In this document: in pieces, positions 9,898-19,475 of the stretch
Layout: every line of letters starts with the position of its first letter
Position numbering within the stretch: position 1 is the first letter of the stretch
Assembly: GCA_905160935.1 (NCBI GenBank)
Contig: CAJHZI010000449.1
Coordinates: 257,501 to 321,500, forward strand
Origin: Enchytraeus crypticus
Taxonomy: Eukaryota; Annelida; Clitellata; Enchytraeida; Enchytraeidae
Direction: 5' to 3'
DNA length: 64,000 bases
Notes under the pieces: model-generated
What the model was told of the DNA's origin: nothing
Databases searched by the model: none
The model's input: the letters and a program-made list of their open reading frames with translations, nothing else
Program-made: the position numbers and the translations under genes

Positions 9898-12800
9898 TCA
9901 ACAATTGGCAGTCGCTGCTTTAATCTTAATACCCAGTTTACTCTCGGAGGCTATCAAGGACTTCTTCCCGTTGTCTCGAGTATTCGTCGACTTCAGAGCG
10001 GCGTCGTCAACGAAATGTTGGAGGTACTCGAGGGTGGAAGAAGTGAACTGCCGCTTTTTGTTATTCAGTTCTCCTTCATCTCCCACACCACGCCCTCTGT
10101 CCACTGTGTACTTCTCCACCGGCAAAGATTTGACTGACTCCTTCCTTTCGTTGTTATTCAGAGAAAGTTTGGTTTTCGGAGATGAATTGTTGAAGAAATT
10201 GGTAGGAATGATGTCTGATCTGGAATCGCCTAGGCTGGTGTTGTTCTTCTTCTGCTTTATCATGAGTAGTCCATCTGAAGAATGTTCGGCGGAGTGAGAT
10301 TTGGAAGATCTGAGATCTCCTGGAGCGGTTCGATCTGGTAGCTGATCCTTCGTCAACCATTTCGTATCGACATGCTCGTAATTTCTGGAAAGATCTTTGA
10401 AGTTTGAGGAGCTTCTATTTTCTGACTGTGATGCCAGGTTATACGGCTTGATCAGCTGATTTCTATCTTGGACTGGAGAACGAGATTTGAATACAGACAA
10501 AAGAGAATTCTGACTGGAGCTTCCTAGTTTGGCCAGATTTGACTGGGATAGTGACAAAGGTGAATTGAATTTTCCACTGGAAAAGCTTCGCTCGACGAAA
10601 CTTTCCATTGCTTTCAACGTGGAAGAACTGTCAGAGGTTTCACTGGTTGGAGGACAGATTAGGTTCATGTAACGTTTCCTACTCTCTTCCTTAGGACTAC
10701 AGCTGGATTCCCTCGTAGGACTGTTTCCGGATCCTCTTTCCACTCCAGGAGTGCTTGTACCACATTCCGGGCTATATCCATCACCTGGCGATCTGCGGCG
10801 ACATTCTTCATCGCTGGGTTCTGACTTTATCCGCTTGCTTTTCACCGGCGAAGGAGAGTAATTCACTGAGCGTTTGAGTTTGTGATTTAGGAATTCGCTA
10901 TAGTAAGAGCTGCCTGCCTTGCCAACGTCTAACGAGCGTTTCTCAGTATCAAATCCTGGAGACCGGTTTCTATTTCGCGGCGATCCGATTTGATCGTTCT
11001 CTGATTTCTCGGGTGGACTGATTGATGATCGCGCTGGACCGGCATTTGATTCACCGTTGAGACTGGGAGATGAGTATCCTGAATGACTCTGAGCACTGGA
11101 AGGCCTCGCACGTGTGGATTGACTAGATGGTCGTGATTCCTCCTTACAGATCCTATCTTCCACTACACCCGAAGAAACATCTCTGGGTGATTCCATTTCT
11201 TCTCTTTTCAAACCAGCAGCACTGAACTCCTTCTTCCTCTCTTCCGATTCCACTTCGTTCTTTCTCAGAGGTCTGCTTTCCTTGCTACGATAGCTTTCCA
11301 TGTGGTGACCAGATGTAGCAAGATGTCTGTGGAGATCTTCTTGGTAAGAGTAGCTCCTCTGACACTCAGAACAGGTCCATCTTGATGGCTCATCGTCCTT
11401 GCTGCTGGCATCACTGTTATTCCTCTGACGATTCTGAGGCGGATGCAGCTTCCAGAGCACGTCACCTTCCGGCAGGACAGGTCTTTCCAGATCGCCTCCC
11501 TGTCCCACAATATCCACATAATGTTTGGACTTGATCATGTGGACTGTCAGCTCCGGGAGAGATCTGAACGATTCCTTGCAGCGGATACACCTCAGAGTCT
11601 GATCCCTCTGATCCTGACCTCCGGATAGCCATAGGTCCTGACCTCTAACTAGTTTTGGAAAGTCATCCACAGAGTCGACTCTGACCTGAGACGGGCTGTG
11701 CCCTGACTCTTCGATGTGAACTGTGAGCTGGTAGAGTGACGAGAACCGGCGACCACAGCCGCAAGCAAAGCTCGTCAGCAAAGTGCGATCATCTACTTCA
11801 GCCTGAGGTACATCAGACGAAGACGTGGCTGGCTCACCACCCGAGGTCTTCCTTCCATCCTGGAGTTTTGAAGATCTACTCTCGTCGGAAGTCTTTCGGC
11901 ACACTTGAGCATACAGTGCCTTTCTCTCTCCCACACTTAGCGAAGCTTTCTCGGTGGAGTGTTTAGAAGGCATCCACGGCACACTATCCGTTCTCATCCT
12001 CTTCGAATCCGAATGTCCAGTGGTATCCGAAACTCGACGATTGGAATGAAATCCTGAATTACTCACAGCTGGAGATCTTCTGTGATGTCCATTCGGCGTC
12101 CTGGAGTCCTGCAATCGTTTCTCGTATTCACCGGATCGCTTCAGTTTATCCTTACCATGCGTCAGAGAATTGACACCGGAAGTGGAGTGAGCGGGAGAAT
12201 TGACAGATTTTTCTGAGGAGAGACTAGGCACAAACGGAGGCATCATGGTTTTATAGAAGTCCATGCTGGCCTTAAATAACGGATACGACATCAGCATGGC
12301 TTCCATTTGAGCCTGAAGGTTAGCTAAGGACGAGGCGAACTGCCAGTTTATATTGGCGGGATAGTTTGCAAGACCCGCCCAAGAATTTTGTTTGGAACCA
12401 TTGCTCTTCCCGGAGACAGTTGGAATCATCGGCGAACCTTCTCCAAACATGGCGCGCATGCTTTCCAGTGACGACAAACCGTAGGGATTTCTTAAGTCAC
12501 CGTAATCAGGAATGGAGTGTGGAGAAGTGGACAGGGATTCCCTGGTTTCTGATTTTCCCTTGTTCAGAGAAAGATCCAGAGGCTGGTCGCCACCGCTCTC
12601 CACCTTACCATCAGCCCCTATAACCGGTGTCTTTCCAGTTAGCGACTTAAGTGGGGAGGGGGAGGTCTTGTAGGGTCGATAGAGATGCTCGCTGGAACGA
12701 GTGGTTCCTGATCGCTCAGAAATCGAACCCGTGGCTGGTTTGTTCAGCGGAGAGGCAAACAACGTGGAACTGACTCGATGCTGTGAATGCGAGGTCTTGC

Positions 12801-13947
12801 GGTCTAGGGAATCGACGAACGACATTAACTTATTCACGTGACTCTCTCCAAATCCTGACTCTGATGACGTCTTTTCCTCGACAATCGGAGACTCCATCTT
12901 GATCTTTGGTGGAGGACTGACTCCAGCGGATGCTTTCAAAGGCTGACTTCTCTCGCTCGAATTAAATTCGTTATATGAATTCACATTTGGACTAATTTCT
13001 CTTGACTCTTTCATATCTAAATACGGGGAGTTCGAGCTATCACGGGGCTGATGTAGTACAGACGGGGCCAAATCACTGTCGCCCAAACAACGTGATTTAT
13101 GATGAGAGCTAGACTCAGCACTTTCCTCTGAACAGATCTGGTTTGACTGATCACGACTTTCATCGTTCAGTTCTGATTGGCTGGTTCTCTGCTGACTAAG
13201 AAATGATGATTTATGTCGCCACCTGTCGGCCAAATCTGACTCGCTATCGCAGCCGCGATCTGAACTGTTTAAACTTGGGCTGGCTTGATATCTAGCTTGG
13301 TCGCCCGATTCTTCATCGGCAGTTCTACGTTCAGTTTGTTTGCCGGTTTCAAACGATTCTTTCTTAATAATATTTGATTGGAAAGCTTTAGAATCGTTAG
13401 TATCCAATTTAGAGCAGTTGTCCTTAGATTCACAGTCAGAGGCAGAATTTCGACTATTATCATTTGCGAGGACAACTTTGTTCTCATCTACATTAGTTAA
13501 TCCATCTAGTGATACAATTTTATCGTCATAGATAGAGGTAGGCGGTTTCTCCGAATTGTTTACCGGTAGAGGAACATTTATCTCATTTTCGTCTCTATAT
13601 TTACACTCGTCATCAAGTGATGAGCTGTTTATTTCTTTATCGGAATTGTCACATTGTTTGTTATCCAAAGACTTTTCCATAGCAAACGAATGCGAGTTTT
13701 CCTCATTTCCTGATTTCTCCGGATTTTCAGAGTCGTTTTCGTCACCTGCAGTCGATCCACAGACCAACCCCCGAGGGTCCGGTAGCTCAGGGGGGCTGGA
13801 GGCCCCCTGGTCGAGAGATGAGTGGGGAGGGGGTCCGGTCCCTTCCGCCCTCAGTTTTTCCTCGCCAACAATCGTCATTCTTATCTGCTCGGTCATTGCC
13901 TGGCTGCTGCACTGAATGTCGTTCTTCGCATCCGGCTCTTTATCCAT
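9898..13947 (-). CDS. tsh: Teashirt-family zinc-finger transcription factor (main coding exon)
   Basis: This 1349-residue frame ends with TGA at 9898-9900. Teashirt proteins are nuclear transcription factors, mostly repressors, that pattern the trunk and proximal appendages with Hox and TALE partners and modulate Wnt signalling. Visible domains: a Ser/Asp/Glu-rich N-terminus (1-340); PLDLSL at 456-461, a CtBP-type repressor motif; a conserved Met/Pro/aromatic block at about 487-580 (including MSYPLFKASMDFYKTMMPPF); three separated fingers at 729-750, 787-809 and 859-881, with C-x12-H-x5-H spacing; and a Ser-rich C-terminus with a basic stretch (KSKRIK) near 1036-1041. Lysines 350, 914 and 1041 lie in psi-K-x-E sumoylation-like contexts. 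Finger 1 has C-x1-C (C729, C731) instead of C-x2-C. There is no homeodomain, and the protein is longer than fly Tsh or vertebrate TSHZ1. The start chosen has a good Kozak context (A at -3, G at +4) and an in-frame TAA 33 nt upstream (13978-13980). An acceptor-like site at 13956 means extra N-terminal residues may come from an upstream exon. Family assignment is strong; the exact start is uncertain. Confidence 0.93.
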   Translation of the reverse strand: MDKEPDAKNDIQCSSQAMTEQIRMTIVGEEKLRAEGTGPPPHSSLDQGASSPPELPDPRGLVCGSTAGDENDSENPEKSGNEENSHSFAMEKSLDNKQCDNSDKEINSSSLDDECKYRDENEINVPLPVNNSEKPPTSIYDDKIVSLDGLTNVDENKVVLANDNSRNSASDCESKDNCSKLDTNDSKAFQSNIIKKESFETGKQTERRTADEESGDQARYQASPSLNSSDRGCDSESDLADRWRHKSSFLSQQRTSQSELNDESRDQSNQICSEESAESSSHHKSRCLGDSDLAPSVLHQPRDSSNSPYLDMKESREISPNVNSYNEFNSSERSQPLKASAGVSPPPKIKMESPIVEEKTSSESGFGESHVNKLMSFVDSLDRKTSHSQHRVSSTLFASPLNKPATGSISERSGTTRSSEHLYRPYKTSPSPLKSLTGKTPVIGADGKVESGGDQPLDLSLNKGKSETRESLSTSPHSIPDYGDLRNPYGLSSLESMRAMFGEGSPMIPTVSGKSNGSKQNSWAGLANYPANINWQFASSLANLQAQMEAMLMSYPLFKASMDFYKTMMPPFVPSLSSEKSVNSPAHSTSGVNSLTHGKDKLKRSGEYEKRLQDSRTPNGHHRRSPAVSNSGFHSNRRVSDTTGHSDSKRMRTDSVPWMPSKHSTEKASLSVGERKALYAQVCRKTSDESRSSKLQDGRKTSGGEPATSSSDVPQAEVDDRTLLTSFACGCGRRFSSLYQLTVHIEESGHSPSQVRVDSVDDFPKLVRGQDLWLSGGQDQRDQTLRCIRCKESFRSLPELTVHMIKSKHYVDIVGQGGDLERPVLPEGDVLWKLHPPQNRQRNNSDASSKDDEPSRWTCSECQRSYSYQEDLHRHLATSGHHMESYRSKESRPLRKNEVESEERKKEFSAAGLKREEMESPRDVSSGVVEDRICKEESRPSSQSTRARPSSAQSHSGYSSPSLNGESNAGPARSSISPPEKSENDQIGSPRNRNRSPGFDTEKRSLDVGKAGSSYYSEFLNHKLKRSVNYSPSPVKSKRIKSEPSDEECRRRSPGDGYSPECGTSTPGVERGSGNSPTRESSCSPKEESRKRYMNLICPPTSETSDSSSTLKAMESFVERSFSSGKFNSPLSLSQSNLAKLGSSSQNSLLSVFKSRSPVQDRNQLIKPYNLASQSENRSSSNFKDLSRNYEHVDTKWLTKDQLPDRTAPGDLRSSKSHSAEHSSDGLLMIKQKKNNTSLGDSRSDIIPTNFFNNSSPKTKLSLNNNERKESVKSLPVEKYTVDRGRGVGDEGELNNKKRQFTSSTLEYLQHFVDDAALKSTNTRDNGKKSLIASESKLGIKIKAATANC

Positions 13948-13955
13948 GATAACAT

Positions 13956-13975
13956 CTGGTGAACAAACACAACAG
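13956..13975 (-). other. Putative splice acceptor 5' of the teashirt exon
   Basis: On the minus strand, a T-rich tract (TGTTGTGTTTGTTCACCAG) ends in AG at plus positions 13957-13956, eight bases before the first Met. If it is used, the exon begins at 13955 and the frame stays open through two extra codons (GTT, ATC) with a two-base phase left over. Known family biology: in many teashirt/TSHZ genes most of the protein is in one large exon, and a short N-terminal peptide comes from a distant upstream exon. I looked on the minus strand for a start resembling the MPRRKQ motif and found none here. That first exon would therefore be outside the window, diverged, or absent. Confidence 0.5.
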
Positions 13976-14002
13976 TTTTACTCTTTTATTACCCGTATCT
14001 CG

Positions 14003-14600
14003 ACGATTTATTGTTATATGACCGTTCTACGGTATATATGAAGTACCGGTTAACGGTTACCCGCCTCTTACAGCTCTGCTTTATTGTTCTTCTGTTGACG
14101 CTCAGCCGGGCAGCCGAGGGGTCAGGGTGGGGGTTTGACCCCCCCCCCGAAAAAAAACAAAAATTATATTTGCTTACATGCTATATTTTATGTGCAAGTA
14201 TAGCAATGAAAAATTACATCGTGCTCCCATCTTGATTACGTTTGATAACTTGATTTCAAAAATTCTAAAAATATTGCAAAAATTCTAAAGAGTTTGCAAA
14301 AATTGTAAAAATTTTACAAAAATTACAATCAACTACACTAGATAGAGCCCCCCTCAAACCCAAAGGCAGGTCCTCCAATCAGGTAATTGGCAAAGACGTC
14401 ATCCGAAGGCGAGCTCGAAACAATGACACTCGACTTGGCACAGCGATAAAACAGAAAGACAGCAGTATAATTACGGTTCCATTTATCTAAGCATTATTAA
14501 TAATTTTATGAACAATCGACAATTTTGGAAAAGTTTGCTCAATGGAATGCCGCCATGTTTGTTTTTCTTGTAAATAATTTATCGAAGGCATTCGATCGAA
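14003..14600. other. Region immediately 5' of the teashirt exon (presumed intron)
   Basis: If the acceptor at 13956 is used, this is intron. It holds a G-run/C-run segment at 14115-14150 (GGGGTCAGGG and a run of Cs, able to fold back) and an AT-rich stretch of AAAATT repeats at 14260-14330. No exon is recognised. Confidence 0.45.
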
Positions 14601-14680
14601 TACGCTAACATTGCCATCGACTCGATGACAATGTTAGCGTATACATGTGATCAATACTCGATGACATCGAGTATTGAACA
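14601..14680. repeat. Two adjacent near-perfect palindromes
   Basis: First: arms 14601-14620 and 14622-14641 pair at 19 of 20 positions with a one-base centre (left arm begins TACGCTAACATTG). Second: arms 14651-14663 and 14665-14677 (left arm TCAATACTCGATG) pair perfectly around one base, and flanking ATGTG/CACAT extends it to about 19 with one mismatch. Both have CGATGACA near the centre. Confidence 0.9.
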
Positions 14681-15388
14681 CATAAAAGTAGTAAACTGAA
14701 GAGCCAAACAGCTTGTTTGTGACTAATTCAGTAGTCGAATTTCTACGTAACCCTATATCAATCTCAGTCAGGCATAACAAATTTACAGCATAACATATCT
14801 GGTTTTTATTCCATTGTAATTTTGCTTCATTGAAATCGTCGTAATTCAATGCAATAGCTAAACTGATTTAGCCATATTTATTATTATTATTATAATTATT
14901 ATTAGTAATAATATTATTAAAATGGTTTATCTTTTGTTTTCACATATAAATCCAAACATTAAGATGATGTTTTACATTCTGTATATTCTTTCTGATATAT
15001 ACTTTCGTTACTTTTCATTCCTATTTCTGTTCATATTTGAAGAATTTACAAACTGCACAGAAATACGAATAATCTAATTTGCACTAAGTCTATACTTGCT
15101 TTGACAGTATTTAGGACTGAATTCTGGACTCATTAGAATTTGAACTAAGAAGCCTTCGATCATTTCATTCTGTAAGTCAACCACTTAACACACCGGAACA
15201 AAGCGAATGGCATACATGTAAATTCAACCAAACAAATCTCAGTGCCAATCAATCAATCAAATCAATCTCAGTGCCTGAAGATTTAAGATTTTTTATATGT
15301 TCATTGCATTAATATCACTAAAAGAGCGATATAATAAATACTATCTATCATCAATATATTGACAAACTTAGAACACATTTACGCAGAG
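14681..15388. other. Intergenic, mostly unrecognised
   Basis: Contains a short (ATT)n stretch at 14878-14920 and a CAATCAATCAATC run near 15243. No gene signal. Confidence 0.5.
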
Positions 15389-15496
15389 CTCTCTCTTTCT
15401 TTCTCTCTCTCTCTCTCTCTCTCCTTCCCTTTCTCTCTCTCCCTCTCTCTCTCTCTCTCAGTCTATCTCTCTCTCTCATACTCGACAAAAAGTGAA

Positions 15497-15529
<33 letters not shown>

Positions 15530-15530
15530 A
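15389..15530. repeat. (CT)n and (AG)n inverted microsatellite pair
   Basis: About 90 bases of CT-rich repeat are followed, after CATACTCGACAAAAAGTG, by about 37 bases of AG-rich repeat. The two can pair into a long hairpin. Confidence 0.9.
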
Positions 15531-16075
15531 CTACGTAAATAATTGTATAAAAGTCGAGTCAGATATTAATTTAGTATTTATTAAATCATCATGAGTAGGT
15601 GTCTCTATTTAAATACAAGAGTTATAAATTCCAGAATAGTCTAGTATTCTATTATGTCGCATAACGACTGAGTGATTTACCACAAGCAATGAAATCTAAT
15701 TGAATAAAAATCTATGATTATTTATCATCAAATCTACAGACACTGCATCATAAATAATATACATTGTGCGTGGAAAGCATCATTAATTTACTTTTGTGGT
15801 GTAACTTTATTAACCGCTATCATTGTACAATTAAAATAATTATACAGATACGACAATGGTCATCAAAACTCTTAAAATGGATAAATTATTATACACATTC
15901 AAGCAGTTCTCTGCAATAGTATAAGTGAAATTTGTTTTAAGCATTACATAATATCGAAATGCTTATAAATTACGACACTTTAATTAGTGTATCAATATGA
16001 AACTTCACCTTAGAATAGTTAAATTATAGCCTTTATTGAAATATATTCGAAACATTTAGCTGTTAATTAATAATT
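15531..16075. other. Intergenic, nothing recognised
   Basis: AT-rich, no repeats or gene signal seen. Confidence 0.5.
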
Positions 16076-16803
16076 TAATAACTCAATCAATCCATCATGT
16101 CAGTAAATCAATGAGGTCAATAAATCCATCAATCAATCCATCACGTCGATAAAGCACTGTGCTAGTCAGTCAGTCTGTCCAACAACATGTCAATCAATAA
16201 TCTGTCTGTCTGTCAATCAATAATCTGTCTGTCTGTCAATCAGTAATCTGTCTGTCAATCAATAATCTATCTGTCTGTCAATCAATAATCTGTCTGTCTG
16301 TCAATCAATAATCTGTCTGTCTGTCAATCAATAATCTGTCTGTCTGTCAATCAATAATCTGTCTGTCTGTCAATCAATAATCTGTCTGTCTGTCAATCAA
16401 TAATCTGTCTGTCTGTCAATCAATAATCTGTCTGTCTGTCAATCAATAATCTGTCTGTCTGTCAATCAATAATCTGTCTGTCTGTCAATCAATAATCTGT
16501 CTGTCTGTCAATCAATAATCTGTCTGTCTGTCAATCAATAATCTGTCTGTCTGTCAATCAATAATCTGTCTGTCTGTCAATCAATAATCTGTCTGTCTGT
16601 CAATCAATAATCTGTCTGTCTGTCAATCAATAATCTGTCTGTCTGTCAATCAATAATCTGTCTGTCTGTCAATCAATAATCTGTCTGTCTGTCAATCAAT
16701 AATCTGTCTGTCTGTCAATCAATAATCTGTCTGTCTGTCAATCAATAATCTGTCTGTCTGTCAATCAATAATCTGTCTGTCTGTCAATCAATAATCTGTC
16801 TGT
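16076..16803 (+). repeat. 23-bp minisatellite, about 27 copies, with a CAATC-rich leader
   Basis: From about 16165 the unit is AATCTGTCTGTCTGTCAATCAAT. After a few variants at the left edge, the copies to the right are essentially identical over roughly 530 bases. The leader 16076-16165 contains CAATCAATCCATC variants from which the array could have grown. The unit combines a CTGT and a CAAT microsatellite core. Confidence 0.96.
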
Positions 16804-16914
16804 GTACGAATGAGTCAGTAGCTAAATTATAATTATTTGTATACACATACATACTGTGCACTTCTATATTTGTGTATATCATTTCATGTATATCATATCA
16901 TATAAACATATACA

Positions 16915-16975
<61 letters not shown>

Positions 16976-17188
16976 GATGAAAATCTTTTATTCGTCAAAT
17001 TTGACAACTAAGAAAATTAACAAGAGTTGTACAAAGACCGAAACAGTGCAGAATACAAAACACAAGTGAGATAACTAAACAATCTTACACTAGAGCGTTT
17101 CTACAAAAATTGTTATTGACATTTTGTTTCATATTGCGTAACGTTATTTCGATTAAAGATTGGTAGTTTAATTCTAAATTTCTATATA

Positions 17189-17238
<50 letters not shown>

Positions 17239-17240
17239 TA
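16804..17240. repeat. (TA)n microsatellites
   Basis: TA runs at about 16916-16971 and 17186-17236, separated by unique AT-rich sequence. The short frame across the first run is an artefact. Confidence 0.9.
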
Positions 17241-18105
17241 GTATTTACACTATTATTATATACACTACATTTATACTGCATATGTATATAAGAAATATTA
17301 CAGAAATGGTATGCAATAAAATACTAACTTATTTGGAGATAATAAAATGAACTGTAGAATTGCCAGCAGAACAGAGTGATGTATGACAGCGGCAGTTAAT
17401 ATTTGATAGCCAAAATGGCGCAAGGAAGTATCAACAGAGATCAAAACCAAGGCTGGCTGACAGAACAACGTAGCGTTATTCTATATCAGACACGAAACTA
17501 CTTGGAACATTGGCTTGCTGAACATAAATGATTGTAAATTTATTTCCAGTGAAGGCTCGTCAATAAATCTACCAGAAGACTGACTGCTGGTCTCCACTCT
17601 TATTAATTTACTGAGTGCACACTAACCAACACGCACGTTTACTAACGCAGATACAACTAGCGGCATACACAAGCTCATCGACACATACACACACAGAGTA
17701 TACAGGCTACTCTCCAATAATCAAATTGTTAATAATCAAATACCCGTACACACATAGGCACATTCAAATAAAAGTAGAATCAAGTAGTTAATCAGTTAAT
17801 TAGTAAAATAGGCCTAATCATGAACCATATCAATAATTTCATAAAGTAATTAATTAATAAATCAAGCAACTAACACATAAAGCAGGCATTAGACCCGCAA
17901 TGAATTGATCAAGCGTACAGAAAGTCAAAGTAAAGAGTCTCTCAATGGCTAAACAGCTTAAAGTCAGAGTAACAACCGATATGGCTGTTTTGGTTACAGA
18001 GTCTGAATAAAGAACCACCGTGTTTATTATCGAAGTTTTATTTCTAATCCACTGAGCAGCTCTTAAGTATGTTGCGTTATTGGCTTCTTACGAACACGAA
18101 ACAGA
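17241..18105. other. Intergenic, nothing recognised
   Basis: No repeat family or gene signal found, apart from GGCTAAACAGCTTAAAG-like low-copy sequence. Confidence 0.45.
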
Positions 18106-18365
18106 TGCCATGGTAGCACTATTGTTCTGCTCTATGCCATGGTAGCACTATTGTTCTGCTCTATGCCATGGTAGCACTGTTATCTGCTCTATGCCATGGT
18201 AGCACTGTTATTCTGCTCTATTCCATGGTAGCACTGTTATTCTGCTCTATGACACGGTAGCACTGTTATTCTGCTCCACGCCATGGTAACACTCTTGTTA
18301 TGTTCCATGTAATGGTAGCACTGTTGTTCTGCCACATCTGCTCGATGCAATGGCAACACTGTTGC
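18106..18365 (+). repeat. 29-bp minisatellite, about 9 copies
   Basis: Unit built on ATGCCATGGTAGCAC then TGTTATTCTGCTCT. Divergence rises to the right, and the eighth copy has a small insertion. The open frame over its right end is a by-product. Confidence 0.93.
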
Positions 18366-18540
18366 TCAGCTAGTGTAGAATATTTACACGCTGATAGCTC
18401 TCAACGTGATTTATACGAGCTGTCAATCTACTTGTTGCTACAGAGCTTCCTGATCTCTAGCTGTTGTTGTTGTTGCCCATCAGACAACGTGGATGACCAC
18501 AGTACAGCCGGGCTTAATTATGCAGCAGTGGCCAGAAAAT

Positions 18541-18812
18541 AGCCCTAAGATAGCCCTACTAAGATATCACTACTAAGATAGCCTTACTAAGATAGTCCTA
18601 CAAAGATAGCCCTACTAAGATAGCCCTACTAAGATAGGCCTACTAAGATAGGCCTACTACGATAGCCCTACTAAGATAGCCCTACTATGATAGTCCTACT
18701 AAGATAGTCCTAATAAGATAGCCCTACTATGATAGCCCTACTAGGATAGCTCTATTATGATAGCTCTAATGAGATAGCCCTACTAAGATAGCCCTACTAG
18801 GATAGCCCCACT
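18541..18812 (+). repeat. 14-bp minisatellite, about 19 copies
   Basis: Unit GATAGCCCTACTAA with single-base variants. It lies between the 29-bp array and a LINE tail. Confidence 0.93.
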
Positions 18813-18930
18813 TTATCTCTCTCTCTCTCTTAGTGCAAATTCTACTGGCAGGTCCATGGTATATAATGCCTTCACTCTACTCTGTCTTCCGCTTTCATCT
18901 TCATGTCCACATATGTGTGGGAATCGAGAG
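18813..18930 (-). mobile_element. LINE-1a 3' tail fragment
   Basis: A short (CT)n, TTAGTGCAAATTCTACTGGC, then CCATGGTATATAATGCC and TCTTCATGTCCACATATG, as in the copy at 3743. Minus-strand, strongly 5'-truncated. Confidence 0.8.
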
Positions 18931-19341
18931 AAAATAACATATCTCAAAACATTGAATACAGGCATCTGTCAGATTACAAATTTGTTAAGTTTCTTGAAAG
19001 GAAGCAATTTCCTGATAGTGGTCTTACCAATGCTGCAGGTTCGAACCATGACCTAATTTTATCACTACTATTCCTCAGCTTCTACTGCGTAAGTGTAGGA
19101 CCGCAGCTCTCACAAAGTTAGCTTCCAGTAGTTCAGCTGCAGCAGAGTGATCTATTGCTTTCTATATGGCAAGGGGCAATCTCTAAGTGAGAACACTGAG
19201 GAGCGATGAATTACGCCTGTATTTAATTCTATCTTTAGGTGGAAAAGCTAAGGTTCCAATCAGGTATATAGGAAGTCCCGAATTTACTTCCACATTAGGC
19301 TAATAACAGTCCCCAGGGCGTCTACAGGTGTAACTATAACT
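18931..19341. other. Intergenic, nothing recognised
   Basis: Unique-looking sequence. Short frames here overlap the LINE fragment and show no domains. Confidence 0.45.
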
Positions 19342-19475
19342 GGCTGGAGCCAGTGGCGAAGTCGGTAAGATACTCGACCGCGGATCAGTATGTGCTAGGT
19401 TCAAATCCTGGGCTCGCCCGTCACTGACATCGCTTTCGAGTGAGGAAACTGACCTTAAACTTTAGCTTTTATAAA
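19342..19475 (+). mobile_element. tRNA-derived SINE, family A (best-preserved copy)
   Basis: CTGGAGCCAGTGGCGAAGTC starts the unit. It has an A-box TGGCGAAGTCGG and a B-box AGGTTCAAATCC. The shared 3' module follows: CGTCACTGACATCGC, TTTCGAGTGAGGAAACTGAC, then TTAAACTTTAGC. At about 134 bp it serves as the reference for the other copies. Confidence 0.9.

Noticed and set aside
9857..13915. Several open frames on both strands inside the teashirt exon
   Set aside because: Shadows of the 1349-codon frame with no domains of their own.
16165..16803. CRISPR-like array
   Set aside because: Head-to-tail identical units without unique spacers, in eukaryotic DNA. It is a minisatellite; the same holds for the arrays at 2291, 24606 and 32017.
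19342..19420. Functional tRNA gene
   Set aside because: A- and B-box-like segments are present but no acceptor stem pairs, and the unit continues into a repeated non-tRNA tail. It is a SINE. The tRNA-like pieces at 8287, 23332, 46138 and 59186 were not called as tRNAs for the same reason.
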